Notes under the pieces: model-generated
What the model saw: the letters and a program-made list of their open reading frames with translations, nothing else
Databases searched by the model: none
What the model was told of the DNA's origin: nothing
Translations under genes and position numbers: made by a program
Part shown: positions 13,081-26,400 of the stretch, piece after piece
Numbering within the stretch: the first letter of the stretch is position 1
How the letters are laid out: the number at the start of each line of letters is the position of its first letter
NCBI GenBank assembly: GCA_021613335.1
Contig: JAJTWR010000263.1
Location: 1,879,001 to 1,943,000 of the forward strand
Direction of reading: 5' to 3'
DNA from: Whitmania pigra
Taxonomy: Eukaryota; Annelida; Clitellata; Hirudinida; Haemopidae
DNA length: 64,000 bases

Positions 13081-15109
13081 AAAAAGAGAATAACATTAAG
13101 TATGCATAGCTTGATTAAGTCTATACTTAACCCTCATAAGGTTAGTATTAAAAAGATATGTTCCAGGTCATTAGGGTTTAAATTGCATCCCTATTCGTTT
13201 GCATTTAATATAAATTCCAAGGCTTTTTTTGCATAGTTAGTTTTTGACTTTGAAATTATTGATAAAAACGCTTTTTAACAGATTTGAGTGTCCTGTCCAT
13301 GGCTAACATATCTGCGTCTACCTATTGTAAACTTTGTTTGAAGTACTTGAAGTTTCTTGTACTCAAAGTTTTAGAAAGTCATTAACCGGTTCTTCGTCAG
13401 ACCTAGTGATGTTTTCTGACTCTTCATAAAATAGGTTTTGATGGGCTACATTCTGAAAATATTCCAGCAATAATTCAACAATTCAATAATTTCATTTTTA
13501 ACAATTTGTCTTTTTTTGCATGACCACGTGTAAAAATGCTGCTTGTACAATGTCCTAGAAGATAACTGGATTAATTTTTATAACACGATAATGGTAGCTA
13601 TAGAAATAGTCATGGATACAGAATGCTTGTGGAACGGATGAGGGTTAAATCAAGTATTTGTAAGCTAAATACTTTAAGGTTACAATTGTAGCACTTTAAG
13701 TACCGCAAGGTGGTTTTAATTTTTAGTAACTAAGTAAGCAGGAATCTAAAAATAAATCGCCGAAGTCGTGACTTGCGTTCAAAATTGTTTTCAGAAGTTG
13801 AGGTGAAAGAGTGGCCTTCAAAATAAGGCACAAATGCTTCTGCACTCAAACAACAGGTCGCGTGCATGTAATTTTTAAAAATAGACTTGTGAAATAGCTT
13901 ATTATTTTTTTTTTAATTTATTATATCATGATAATTTTAATCCAACATCTAAAATGCATTTTAATGGTCTGCCTGATGCATGAGACTTTTTAGAAACTTT
14001 TTTACTGAATTTTTTACACTTCGTGTAGTTATATAACCTTAATGACGTGATAATTATTTAATCAACGTAAATAATGCTTTGCGCATGATATATTTGATGT
14101 TAGTGTAGAAATTATTTTTTGTTAGTTTTGTTGTTGATGTGGCCACGTCGATGACATATGATGGATGGCTTATCCAGCCAACGATGGCTGTGGTCTCACC
14201 ACATCCGTCACCCATGCATTTGGCTCTTTCAATTCCTTCTTTCCTCGCAAGCAATTTATGTATCTTTATATTATTTTATATTATGTTAATATTTCATATT
14301 ATGCATAACTAAGCATTAATCATTCGCCCAATAAATATTTTCGCAAAACGTTGCTCGTCACCACGGAAGTCCTATAATCGTCACAAAAATGATAAATTAC
14401 GTGAAAGGCTGACCGATTAGTTAAAGTGTCAATAAAACAATAAAAAGTGGTTAATAGTTGATAATGGCTTATCAAATTTTAATTGAAGATTATGTGTTTT
14501 CCTTTATCTTACAACTTGATATTAACTTGAGCCTCTTCTTGAATAAATTCATTTTCTCTTGTTTCTTGTGGTTACACCTCTAAAATCACAATGATTAGAG
14601 CCATCAACAAATACAAAATAAGCAGCAAAACTATTGAAATTTCGTATTGCTTAAATGATTCGTGAAAAACATAGGGATTTTTACCAACCTTCCCAGCTAC
14701 TTCCAAAAGGCCTACTTCAAAAGCCACAGCATAATCAATGGGCCCATTGTTTGAAATGTTCAAGAATTTCTAACCATTAATTTTAGAATTACCACCGCGA
14801 ATTGAAAGCTGTTGTTTTGCAAGTGATTAACAAATAAATGATAAATTTTCAATTAATTCGCTGACGTTACATTACATTTGCTTTTACATTTGACTTCTTA
14901 AACTCCAGAACTTAACTTTTATTTAAATAAAAATTAAATTTAAAAAATTCTGAAAAATATAAAATTTGAGAAGGGTTTTTTTCAATTAAAGGCTTTAAAA
15001 AAAGCGAGGAAGTAGAAAACGTAGTCTGCTGTACTGCTTGGCAAAATAGGAAGCAAAAGAGCTCTGGGTTAAATCCAAACAAACTATCTAAAAAAAAACT
15101 ACATATATA
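13081..15109. other. Intergenic between gypsy fragment and truncated receptor copy
   Basis: AT-rich. Two minus-strand open frames (14254-14054 and 14763-14572; the second ends in a hydrophobic stretch VLLLILYLLMALIIVIL) could be exon remnants, but no splice partners or family match were found. Confidence 0.35.
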
Positions 15110-15117
15110 TATATAAG
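15110..15117 (+). promoter_or_regulatory. TATA box of truncated receptor copy
   Basis: TATATAAG, 38 bp before the ATG at 15148, parallels the 1980-1987 box of the full receptor gene, so promoter and first exon were probably duplicated together. Confidence 0.45.
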
Positions 15118-15147
15118 GGCCGTTCGCTATTAACAATTTTGTTCAAT

Positions 15148-15591
15148 ATGAACTTCCTCTATCTTGCAATAGTTCTTCATGTCCTTGTTTGTTCACCGAG
15201 GTAAACAGATTTCAACGTTACCAGAATAAACTTAGAAAGTTTAAGCAAAATCTTTTTGGTAATATATAAAGTTATCCATAAATTTGCGTTTTAGCCAAAC
15301 TGAAAACTGGAAATTAGTGTGTATAAATTATTATGTGTATAAATTCTTTCAACCGAAACAATTTTACACAGAGTTCAAGTAGATGTTTATTCCAATTTGG
15401 GAGGAAACGTAAAAGGCAGCAAACACCCTCAAATACCTTTCAGTTCTTTCCCCAAGAAGCTGCTCGAAGGGGATAAAGTCCTAAGGTCGTCAAAATTTCA
15501 AATTGATGACCAACCACCTGTCCACTGCTTGATTGATCAAAACGTTGATTGTCCCTCGTTTCCCATATACCTCGAAAACGATATCACAAAT
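15148..15591 (+). pseudogene. Truncated tandem copy of the receptor pseudokinase gene
   Basis: Exon 1' (15148-15200, 53 bp) encodes a signal peptide (MNFLYLAIVLHVLVCSP) and has the same length and phase as exon 1 of the receptor at 2022. After a 94-bp intron, exon 2' (from 15295) begins SQTENWKLV, matching SQKENWKLV, then diverges. Exon 8' (15372-15591, 220 bp) has exactly the length of receptor exon 8 (3687-3906) and matches closely along its length, for example PVHCLIDQNVDC against PVHCLNDPNANC and FPIYLENDIT in both. Exons 3-7 are missing, exon 2' runs into exon 8' with only a few bases between, and nothing after exon 8' could be matched. Most likely a partial duplicate left by deletion; a short secreted product cannot be excluded. 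Confidence 0.75.
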
Positions 15592-16424
15592 GTAAGGTTT
15601 CATAGAAATTCAAATTTTTACCTTTTCTTATTTATTGTTAATGTTATTGTCAAGAGATTTATTGTTGAGAATTGTCATATAAATATTTTGTAATCTTAAT
15701 AAAGAACTTAAGAATATCTTTAAAATATTTGTGACACTTTTAAAAATTATACACATTTTGCCCTCTCACGAACTATGTATTTTACAGATCACACTATAAT
15801 ACAATCAATATATCTAATTATTTTCACGAACACTTCTTTCAGTATGTTCTTCGCCACTCGTGAAACAACCCACAAACTTCGCTGAGATTCTAAGAATTTT
15901 AAAATAATTCTATTTTTATCATATTATTTATATTTTTTATTATTTATTATTAATTATAAGCCTTTCTATGGTTGGTTTGACTTCACATCACAAAATGTAA
16001 ATCAGCATGAATGTCAGAATAGCTGTGCCATCTCATACAGTTATTTACAACACAAACCACAGCTCCAGACCCCATCAAAAACGGTATAGCTGTTACACTG
16101 AACACTCCTTCCCTGACAAAATTATGTTTCACCGGCTTGATGAAATTACCAAGCAGCTTAGTGGCTCCCCAATGAACTCCATATTTTAAATTATTACACC
16201 AAGACCTGAGTAATTCCCCGACCAGTTTTTTTTACAATCGATGCTAAGAAATGGACAAGATGCTTAGATATATCCGCTGCTCAGATTTATGCAAATAATT
16301 AAATTCGTTAACCAAAAAGGCATCCTCCAAAACACATTTTATACTATCTCACAGTATAACACCAAGTTAAGGAGACAACACAGAGCTTTATCACTAATTA
16401 ATAAATTCAAGAAACTTAGATCTT
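15592..16424. other. 3' flank of truncated receptor copy
   Basis: Begins with a GTAAGG donor-like site at 15592. An open stretch at about 15961-16088 (+) reads GWFDFTSQNVNQHECQNSC after an AG and might be a drifted continuation of the copy, but similarity to receptor exon 9 is too weak to claim. Confidence 0.3.
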
Positions 16425-18752
16425 TTAAGCTTCATCTATTGCAACTCGAGGTGCAGCAGGTGAGTAATATGGTCCTTTACCTTCAAAGTCCTTGAGCTTT
16501 AAATAATAAGAGCTGCCAAACACTTGTTCAGTGATTGGAGACCGGACAAGAATTTGAACAACTTCAAACTTGCCGATGACTCCTTCTTTGATGTTCTCAT
16601 TCCTATCCAAGAGATATTCTTGGAAGCCCGCATTGTTCTTAAGGACCAATTGACCCCACGGAAGTTTGGCAAGACATTTTATGATGGAAAATGCAGCTGA
16701 TTTCAGGTCTGGAAATGGTTGTTGGCAGACAGAAATAATCTGGGAAAGTGGATCATTTTTGTATAGCTGATGAAACCATCCTTCTGTGATGGTCATGATA
16801 TCTTCAGGTAATTCTCCATCCTTAGAATAACAATTAAATAAATGTTAACTAACAAAAATGCATTGGATGTGATTGTATAATGTCTTAAACCCACTAAATA
16901 CTCTCAGACTACTAACAGGCATCGAAAGGAGGTGCTCCACAACTTGAAGAGCTTTTAGTTTCATTTCTGCTGGAGAATCAACAATGAGTTGTCCAATGAC
17001 TGGTAAGCAATAAGCCATTCCCTGACCTACAAAATAAAATAAACTACATAAGCAACATCTAAAAATAAAAGTGTTACGAATAAACCTGAATTGTGAAGAG
17101 CAAGTTTTCCTTTTGGCAAGGAACCAATGATGCCGAGAGTTTCAACAGCTATGATCAGAGTGTTTGGATTCTTCTTGAGAATCGAAGAAAACATGAAATT
17201 GACAAAGTTTTTGAATCTTGAGTTGACAAGATCAGGTTGCACAAAGCACAAGCAACCAAAGAATTTCATGTAACCTGAACACATAATAATTTGTAACTGC
17301 AATAAACTGGAATGAATTGAGTTCCTCACAAAAATTTGTTTACCAGTGGCAAAGAATGAGTCATTTAAGGCATCATCCATTGAATTTTCCATGGCTGCAA
17401 TAAAGCCGTGTCGTTCCAGATACTCAAAACCGTGTGAGCACGAAACAAGATCACTGGCAAACTCCAGCACGTTGAGCTTTCCAAGAATGTCGGGATTTTC
17501 TGGTGACAATTCAGAGATCATCATTTCCAGCAAATTATCTTTGTTTGGCTTGCTTTCAAAATATGTCAAGGCATCTGGATAATTAATAATCATTCTGACC
17601 ATGACCTGAAAATTGCATAATTGTATAAAAGCAAGTGCAAATGAATTTCAAAATATTAACATTTTCAAAAAGTTCTCAGAAAATAACGTCAACATGTCAA
17701 ACGTCTGAAGTTTATTTAGGATAACTAAATGATTCTGAGAAGGTGAGTCTATAATAGAAATATTAATAATTCAATAGTAATAAGAGAGTTTAAGTGGACC
17801 TGAATCACAATTAATTATCATAAAAATATTATATTCACTTAACCTAATTATATTATGGTAGAGAATGAAAGAAGCAATTGGAATAAAATATCACCTCATA
17901 GATTCTATACTTCACAACATCCTTTGTTTTAAGAATGTCCTTATTTGATGTCATACAATTGTCTAACAAAATCTGAATACCTTCTGGAACTGAACCTAAA
18001 TAAGTGACATTTTATAATTTCATACCATTTTCTTTTCATAAAGTGACATAAATTTATTTAAAAGCTTTTAGAATTATTTAAATATGCTAAACTAACCTAA
18101 TTTAATGAGACATGAAGATGCTTTGGATGCAATTTCAAGCTGATCTGATGCCAAAAGCTTCATTAATGCTTTAATGATGTCTCTGTGTTGAATAAGTTCT
18201 TGAGCTTCATTTTCCACAACCCTGAGAATCTGAATCCAAAAAGGTTTGAGATTTTATTAACCTTTGTATCCAAACATTATGCCTACAAATAACTTGCGAA
18301 AATACTTCTCAAATGGATTTAAATGTCAATGTGTTCATAAACCTGCGTCAAGCACAACTCCACAACATGTTGAGAATGGTGCTGCAGTCCCGCTCCTAAT
18401 TCGCTTTTGAAATGAGTTATAATTACTGATGGAAGAACTGCTTTTAAGAGCCTTTTCAAGATGTCACAACAACATTCTAGTTGACTTCTACAAAAAATTA
18501 AATGAAGTTGGTCGATATTTGAAACATACGTTCATGAAATATTTTAACAAGTATAGACTCAAATTTTCATTACCTGTCTTCAGTATCTACATATTGAAAC
18601 AAGGTTGCAAAAGATAATTGTGGAACGATTTGAATTAATTCGGATGGAGATATTGCAGTCAGAGCAGTTCTGAGTTCTTCCAGCGATAACACAACATTTG
18701 TTGAATTTGGAAGGTTTTGCAACAAAACGTTTAAATCTTCCAACGCCGTCAT
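16425..18752 (-). CDS. PSMD5: 26S proteasome non-ATPase regulatory subunit 5 (assembly chaperone S5b)
   Basis: Eight minus-strand exons: 18752-18574, 18487-18343, 18229-18097, 17995-17895, 17605-17344, 17274-17086, 17026-16917, 16820-16425. Together 1515 nt, 504 aa plus stop, the usual family length, with all phases compatible. The protein is an all-helical HEAT/ARM-like repeat protein. Family landmarks include GYMKFFGCLCFVQPDLV in the middle, TLGIIGSLPKGKLALHNSG, and the C-terminal GPYYSPAAPRVAIDEA, which matches the GPYY...VE end of animal PSMD5. PSMD5 binds the ATPase subunit PSMC2/Rpt1 and helps assemble the 19S base in the cytoplasm; it is not part of the finished proteasome (family knowledge). 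Introns are 64-289 bp. The ATG at 18752 is the first Met of the N-terminal TALEDLNVLLQNLP. Confidence 0.93.
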
Positions 18753-19566
18753 TGCTAGTGTTTACAAGATTTCCAGCAAAAGATGCACAGCAAAACACTG
18801 AGCAGAGATGATTATGTAATTTTTGAAGCGACGAGACCGAAAACAAAGAATATATCAAAAGCCGATTTTGACTAGAATTAGTGCATTTCTAAAACTTGTT
18901 TTTTTATAATTATGTTAAATTGCACTTTTTGGATTAATTTTATTTGTAAGTATATTTTTGATTTCTTAATGAGGCTTTACTAAATGTTAATAATGCCCAA
19001 TACAGTGGAAAACTATCAACACAATTTTAAATTTTTTTTGCTTAGCCCATGTATATAAGAGGTCTTGATCTTGATTCTATTTGCACGAAACTAAAAAAAA
19101 CCTACTCACGTGCTTATTAGCCGAATGGGTTGCCCTCCAGCATGCAGCGAGATTTTTGAAAAAAGCTCAGATCGCCCGACAAAAAACACCAAGAAAGGCT
19201 CAGATAAAATTAAATAAGCTTGTATTGTTAATTATTACCATTTGTTAATTGCGATTCATGTTATTATACGTAGCTATGGGCTCCCAATTAAAGATCAGAT
19301 TATTAATGAAACAAGTTTATAAACATAATTTTATATTAATTAAAAAATTCAACAGAGTCAGTGTCAGAAATTGCATCCTCATAAATATCAACGTCCTTGC
19401 GTCACATCATCGACAAAACTCTTGCCAGGAATAAACTTGGAACAACATTAATCACTGGCAATTGCTTGTTTGGCTAATAAGTTCATCGTCCCAAACAAGA
19501 GTTTGTTGGCCATTTGGTTTTGGCAAGCTTCACATACGAAAATATAGTATATAGGTTCTCATGAAT
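18753..19566. other. Intergenic upstream of PSMD5
   Basis: Should hold the PSMD5 promoter (minus strand, from 18753 up). No TATA box or other clear site was seen. No exon supported. Confidence 0.35.
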
Positions 19567-19773
19567 CAGGGACGTAATTTTTTTTTGGGAGGGGGGGGGG
19601 GCGGGGAGGAAGGGTGACGGCCTCCCTTATTTTAGACTAGACGCAAAAACAGGTCATCTCATATTTTACGAAAGTTTGCCCCCCTCTGAATTTTGGCTAG
19701 AAGCAAAAAAAGTCGTCTTCTCAAGTTGTGCGAGGGTTTTCCCTCTTGGAAAAAAGCTGAAATGACGTCCCTG
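19567..19773. repeat. Small inverted-repeat element (MITE-like)
   Basis: The left end CAGGGACGTAATTT and the right end, read on the other strand, CAGGGACGTCATTT are inverted copies 207 bp apart. Both lead into T-rich and then G-rich sequence. The interior is two diverged copies of a unit of about 60 bp (TTTTAGACTAGACGCAAAAA at about 19629 and TTTTGGCTAGAAGCAAAAAA at about 19692). No exact target-site duplication was found. No coding capacity. Confidence 0.55.
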
Positions 19774-20440
19774 TGAGGAATCAGGAATCTTTTTAAAATC
19801 CCTTACAGATAATATCTATCGAAGATCTATAAAGTGGGAAAATATCTCACTGATGATTAATATGGATGAAAAGAACTCCCAGAGAAGTACTAGAGATTAT
19901 AAAGACACAAGTTAAGGCAGGTTCCTCGTAGTTTTCACAGCTATGTTATTAGAGCCTCGGTTGATGTTTTTGTTCTTATAATTTGTTCAATGTGGTCTAC
20001 AATGCCCTTCAGCTTGTGATATAAATAAAAAAAAGTAATAACAACTTTAACGCCTGGGCTGAATAACCAACTTTTCAATCTCTTAGATTTTTAGCTTGCA
20101 TCATCATAATGTTCACAATAGCTATCTGCCGTGTAAACACACAGCGTCAAGAAAACAAAGTTTAAGGTTAAAACAAAATCTAGACTCTTAAATAATTTGG
20201 CATAAGTTGATCCAGGTTTAATACAAGACGTTTTTTAACAAGAAGAAGCAAATAATTAATTTAATACACGTGTTTCAATCATCAATGAATCAATCTACGA
20301 AGCTGAACATTATTATTTACGTCTAACCCAAGAAAAATGTAAACCCCAGTGAATCGGCATTCAAAATAATTCATATAAATGAATTAGAATTCCTAAGAAA
20401 CAAAAAATAATGTGCAGATAAATATTAAGTAGGCTTATAA
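19774..20440. other. Intergenic 3' of the METTL24-like gene
   Basis: Expected to contain the 3' UTR of the minus-strand gene ending at 20441. No canonical poly(A) hexamer was found close to the stop. Confidence 0.3.
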
Positions 20441-23400
20441 TTAACCAAAATTAGTGTTAATGTAAATTAATTCGTAACAACACATCACTTTTTTGTTGGT
20501 AATGTTTGAAGCGACTACAGCGCTCAATGGATTGAGATGCGCGTGCCACTTGTAAAAGCCTGCATCTCTAAGATCTTTAAATATCTTTAAAAATCTTTCA
20601 TAGTTCGCGACTGAAGTTGTTCGGTTGAATAATTCATCTGTGTGTATCTCAAACCCCAACTGCTTGACATTTCCAAGGGAACCATCTTTAAGGGCTGCTT
20701 CGAGAGCTTCCCACTCGAAGTACTCGATATCTATCTTCAGGTAGTCGATGGTGGCCTGCCGATTCATTTATTAAAAATTCACTTTTTTTTATAACTTTAC
20801 ATATATGATGCCTCATAGTGACGATTTAGGCATGGTCATCCTGTGCTACTAAATAATAGACACCAACAATTTGTAAAAAATAAACTTCAAACTGGAGTAA
20901 TTATAAAAACATTAAAAAGCATTTTTGTGCAAAGTTAAATTTGAAATAACCATTAGAATTAAGCGGATTTAAAAAACAAAACAAACATGTGAAGTGCAGG
21001 CCCCTGCCTGATTAAATCCAGTCCTTATGCCACCTGAGCCTAGAACTAGGTGCTTACCAAGTCAACTAACAAATCATTATATAATGAAATAGATGACTTG
21101 GCTGTAATTTCACAAATAGTGATAAATAAGCATGTGAAAATGGGGCATGTCTTAATGATTAAAGATATTTTCAGTAGAAATAATGTTTCTAATATCATTA
21201 AGACTAAATCAGCAAAACAATATAGTCTCACATTTCGTTCATTGAATACTTCCAAGAAGGAGGAGAACCTGTTCAGTCTCCACATTTTGTCGTTGGTTAT
21301 GGCGTTACTGCCAGCCAATCCCTCTTTGTAGAAGTAAACGCTGCTACCTCTCTTCTGGTTAGAGAGTGCCAAGCTGAAAAAGAAGTTTACAAAGAATTAG
21401 ATTAATAAATAATTAATAAATATCAATCTTTCTGAATCTGTAAATAACTTTGAAACTGCTACAGCTGCACTTTTCTGCAAACATACAGTGCTAGAAAAAA
21501 TGTTAAGATGGTCCCCATTTTCCCCAATAACTTAGGTTTAAAATATCGTATAAAACTCAACTTTGGAATAATGGCATAATATCCTTAAAGAATATAACTT
21601 GTATAACGTGTTTCACTTTGATCCTGAATTAAGCTCAAATTCCACAAACAACCATTTTTGGCATAGAAATATCATTAAGACAGGCCACAAAAACTCACGA
21701 ATTTCCGCATTTTGGCAAACTTTTAAAACCAAATGAAATAATGTTTCAATAAGATGTTATTCTTCCTTTTTTTAGAAATAACTTTTATGCACCTATTTTT
21801 CATGGAGATAATCAGTGTTTTGATGATATTTTCACCCAGATTTCTCCAGGCGCTCAAAATCGCTTTTTTCAAATCATTTTCATATTAGTGTCATTTGCCG
21901 TAACTGATCTTGAAAGAAGGCCCCAGACATTTTCAATCGAATTCAAATCGAAGTTACATGCATATCAGTCCATTACTTGCATGTTGAACTCCTGGAAATA
22001 TGCTCTGGTTGCCTTGGAAACATGAATGAAGGCATTATCTCGCTGAAATTCAAGTTCTTTTGTTTCAGCAAAAGGAAGGATATGATCGTTGGGCATTTTG
22101 GTGTAATTCTGAGAGTCCTGCCTCCCTTTCAAAAGCACCAGTTCAGTCCTCCCACATGCTGAAATTCCTCCCTAGACTATCACAGAACCTCCTCCATATT
22201 TCCTGCTAAAAAAACATCTCTTTGTTTTCTGAGATAATGCCATTAGTATTTATAACCATCTGGCCCATCTAGGTTGAACTTTTTTTCATATGAGACAAAA
22301 TGACGAGTTTTCACCGTTTGTTGTAGATGACCATCTCGTTGGTCCAGAGGAGACGATTTTTCTTGTGATGGATTTTCAGCGCTGAAGCTCGCTTTCGCAT
22401 TTGTATTTCAGTTGTCCACTTGAATTAAGATAGTTGCACACGGACATCCAAGTCCCAGCTTATCTTTTAGCTGTTTTATTCGAATATTCTCCTCGTGAAG
22501 CCTCCCTGATGAGTCTCTGACACTCACCCGAAAGTTTTTCTGTCTTCCACCCATATACGTCTTCAGAACTAGTAAAAACTACTAACTGCTTTGCTTTTGA
22601 TATCGTACGTTCATGTAGTTCAATGGATAAAAAGACAAAGGTTTATTAGTGAAGAACAGTAATGTAAAAAGAAAGAAAATTAGCAGAACCTCTAATTGAA
22701 CATGGATGTAAAAAGGTTCTAAATATTTACAAACAAATACTTAAAATTGTACAATTGTCTCCGGGTTGGCTACAGTCTTCAAATTGACGTGCTGAATAGG
22801 GTAGGTCGTAAGTGAATTTTTTTTATTGATTGACTTTGTGTAGTAAAATAATGCTACTCTTGCATCCAAATAACATTACAAAAAGAAATTCATTGAAAAT
22901 CATTTTGCCTTCACTTGCTGCCTTGGCATCGAAAATCAGTCATTATTCGATATTGAAATGTATAAGAAAAATGCTATAGGTTCTTAATTCAAAGGTTATT
23001 TTTTTATTAATAACTATAAAGTAATATATTATGACTTTATTCATTTGACTCTATCACTTTACATAAATATAACTGCATAGAATGCAAATTATTTAAACAT
23101 ATAATTATGCAAAAGTGCATAACTCATGCCGAGTCAGTTTTCCTGAATTGTCCAATCTTTTTTTGGAATGAAAATGTTAAATATACTTTCTAAATAGAAG
23201 TTTTGCTCTAATATATCCGTCTCTTCCCACATCTTAACAAACTGCTGCTGCTGCTTCTTTAACAAATTTGACGTTTTTCCACACTTTGGATTTGGCGCGG
23301 GAATATCTTTTACTCATCTAATTAGTCTATTTTTTGCGGTATTTGTATTGCATTTTCAATTTCATCATCACTTATATCCTTCAACACAGGTTGAAGATCT

Positions 23401-26400
23401 TGGCAATTTACAAGACTATGGTAATCCCCTGCATCAACGTTCAATTATGAATATCCTTACTTCTGCAGAATCTCCTGGCAAAGCACATTATCTGGCAACT
23501 GTGGGAAACTTCATCATATATCTACTTTCTGTTCTAAATTGTTCTCGAGTGTTCTCAATTGACTCCTCATCACCAGGCACTTCCGTAACATCTAAATCAG
23601 TATTGGAAATGCTATCACCTGATGCTAATGCACTACTTTTGCTACAAGAAATAGAATTATAGTGTTTCTTCCTAGTAAGCTTCCTTGTCCAAAGTGCCAA
23701 TAATCGTATTTATTTCATTTCTTTGATCCGAGAAAATTTCACTCTCAAGTGCTGGCACCTTTAATTCTCTGAGGCAAGTGCAAATACTTTAATAATGACG
23801 TGCTGCTAAGTCATACAAACTTAAACTGTCCTGTTATGTCCACTTATGCTGAAGCTTTCGCTTCACCTTCCTTTTCATTTTTAAATTTTTGTTTAAATGT
23901 TTCTTCTACTTATTGTTACATTCTTCTCATTGAAACACTAGGAATGCCAGAATTAAACTAAATGTTTGTAACACTTGAGCAACTATTTCACTTGAATTAG
24001 TATTTTTTTTTAAGTTGTTTTTGAACAAGGAAATAATGCTGCATTGCTTCCTTAACAGTTAGTAATTGGCGGAAAGTTAGTTCACATCCAATGTCATAAA
24101 CGGGACAAATCAGTTGTGGTCAAGTAATGGCCATAGCTTGCAGCCGAGTTTGTAAAATTATTAATTTTTCTTCAATCAAACTTTATTTCAGATGTACACA
24201 TTCAATCTGCATTCAGAAACATAGAAATAAATTTAAATATAATCAATCAAACACAGAAGAAAAGTCGGAAACAATAACAAAAATATGGCATTTCTTCCCC
24301 CCTTATTTTGTGTCTACATAAAGGAACAAATTTTTTGGGGTGAGGGTCGAGACAATTTGATTCCACTGCACATAAAAAGTACATTTTTTAAAACATCTTT
24401 TATTATTTAATTGGTAAAATTGTCGAGTTGAAATCTTAATAAATTCAGATTATCATAAAAAAATATATTTTGCACTAAAGAACACAATTTTTGTTCTTCA
24501 TATGGTCCAAAATCAAACCAAAAGATATATTTATCATCAGTGGCCAGGAAACTTGGAACAAACGCTATGCACTATCAAAATTTTGTATTCATCTAATTAA
24601 TGAGACAGTTCCGGTGCAATTCACCGAAATTATGAGTACAACCTTTTGAACGATTAGCTTTCGGGTCAAAACAATTCCTGCGTAATGACTAATTGCAGCT
24701 TGCGCTTCCTTAAGATTGATTCATGAGTTCTTTATTCATCCGCCTGATTTTTTTGCTTTGTTTCTTTCATTTTGACAAATAATAAATTTGCTCCAAAAAA
24801 ATTATTTTGTATCTAATCATTTTAATTTGATAAAAATGAATAGCTCAAGTTATTGAAATATATTTTTAATCTCCTAAATCGCGTTTAATGATATTAAATG
24901 TATGTTACTGCTGTAGTTTCGAAAGACAGGTAGAACGCATTTGCTTACAACGGCTCAGGCGAAACACAGCTGCAAAAGAGATTGTCAGTCATCGCTGTCT
25001 TCTCCAGATTCAACATCACCGAGTACCTTTGCATCCTTGTAACGTTATTCCAACAATTTTTGAGAGCGGATGGATGTTTTGGGCCAAATTTATAACAAAA
25101 TGTATGCTAATTTTCACAGAAATTCATAAGTTTGTTCTAAAAAATGCAATGTTTATTCTAAATTTCTAAGATTATACACCGTTTTGACGGATGTTTTTAT
25201 CGTGTTTTTCGGGCAACATAACATAACAATTATTTGTAATGGCTGGACCTGGATCTGTGTAATAACCACTCTTTTTAGTTCCAATAACCAAATTTATTTA
25301 AGTATATCTTAAATTTATCCGCATGGATGGTTTCATTATTTAGTTTATTCCATAAAAAAATACCTTTGCGCTGAAATAATTATTTTTCAAGCTTCCAGAG
25401 CCTTCCTAACTTACAATCGTGGCCTCTAAAAATTGCTTAGTTAAAAGTTCCCTTCCCGATAAGATTTTGAATGCCTCGATGAGGTCCACCCTACTTCTTC
25501 TCTTTTCCAGAGTAGTTAATTTGCATCTACTTAATCTTTCCCCATAACTCAGCTTTCCAAATCCTTTTATCATCCTGGTTGCCTTTGTACTCCTTCCAAC
25601 ACTCCTACATCTTTTCTCAAATAAGGATTTATTTTTTGCTTTATTTTTTATCAACGGATATTAACATACCTCGGGTCAAACGATCTGACGGTACAACCAA
25701 ATGTTTCAACCACGTCGTCGTCAAAAGACCAGTCGTTGTTTATCCTGTTTAAAAGTTAAACTTGTCAGTTCACTTCATAAGGGTATGATGTTTGAAATAA
25801 CCACATCATCAAATTTTTCAGCTAAACGATGAAAACAAAATTAATAATTGTATTAGTCGGTTTCATGAGACAAACATTAAAACAAAATTTATTATCAAAT
25901 AACTGGTAATTAAAGCCTTTAATGACTACAAATGCGGAAATAATACTTGCCCAAATGAATAGACAAGACAAGGCTTTTTGAAATTAAATCCACCTTCCAA
26001 GCAAATGTCCCAACCTCCATCTCCTACGTTTCCCAACCTCATCATAAGGTTACAAGTCACTTCTGCGGCATTCGCAACCCTGAAAAAAAGTACTTATCCA
26101 TACATTTGATTTCCCTTTAAGAATGGCTTGGCATTTAATAGGCTTGATGAAGCAACTCAAATTATGACAATTTTGCCTTGCACGCAGCCTAGTTCTCTCT
26201 CGTCTAGACTATTGCAATTACCTTCTTTATGGTAAATCTGCCTCTTTAATTCATTCCTTATAACGCGCCCAAAGCAAGCTTGCCAAGCTTGTTCTTCTCA
26301 ACCCTATTCTCAATAGTACGGACTGCTTGAAGCAATTGCACTGGTTGCCGATTCACAGTCGTATCACCTTCAAAATCGCCATCATGACATATCACACTCT

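Noticed and set aside
14054..14763. Two minus-strand open frames, one with GCGE resembling a thioester motif and one with a hydrophobic tail
   Set aside because: The thioester context (GCGEQ) is not met, and no splice sites or homologous segments join them into a gene.
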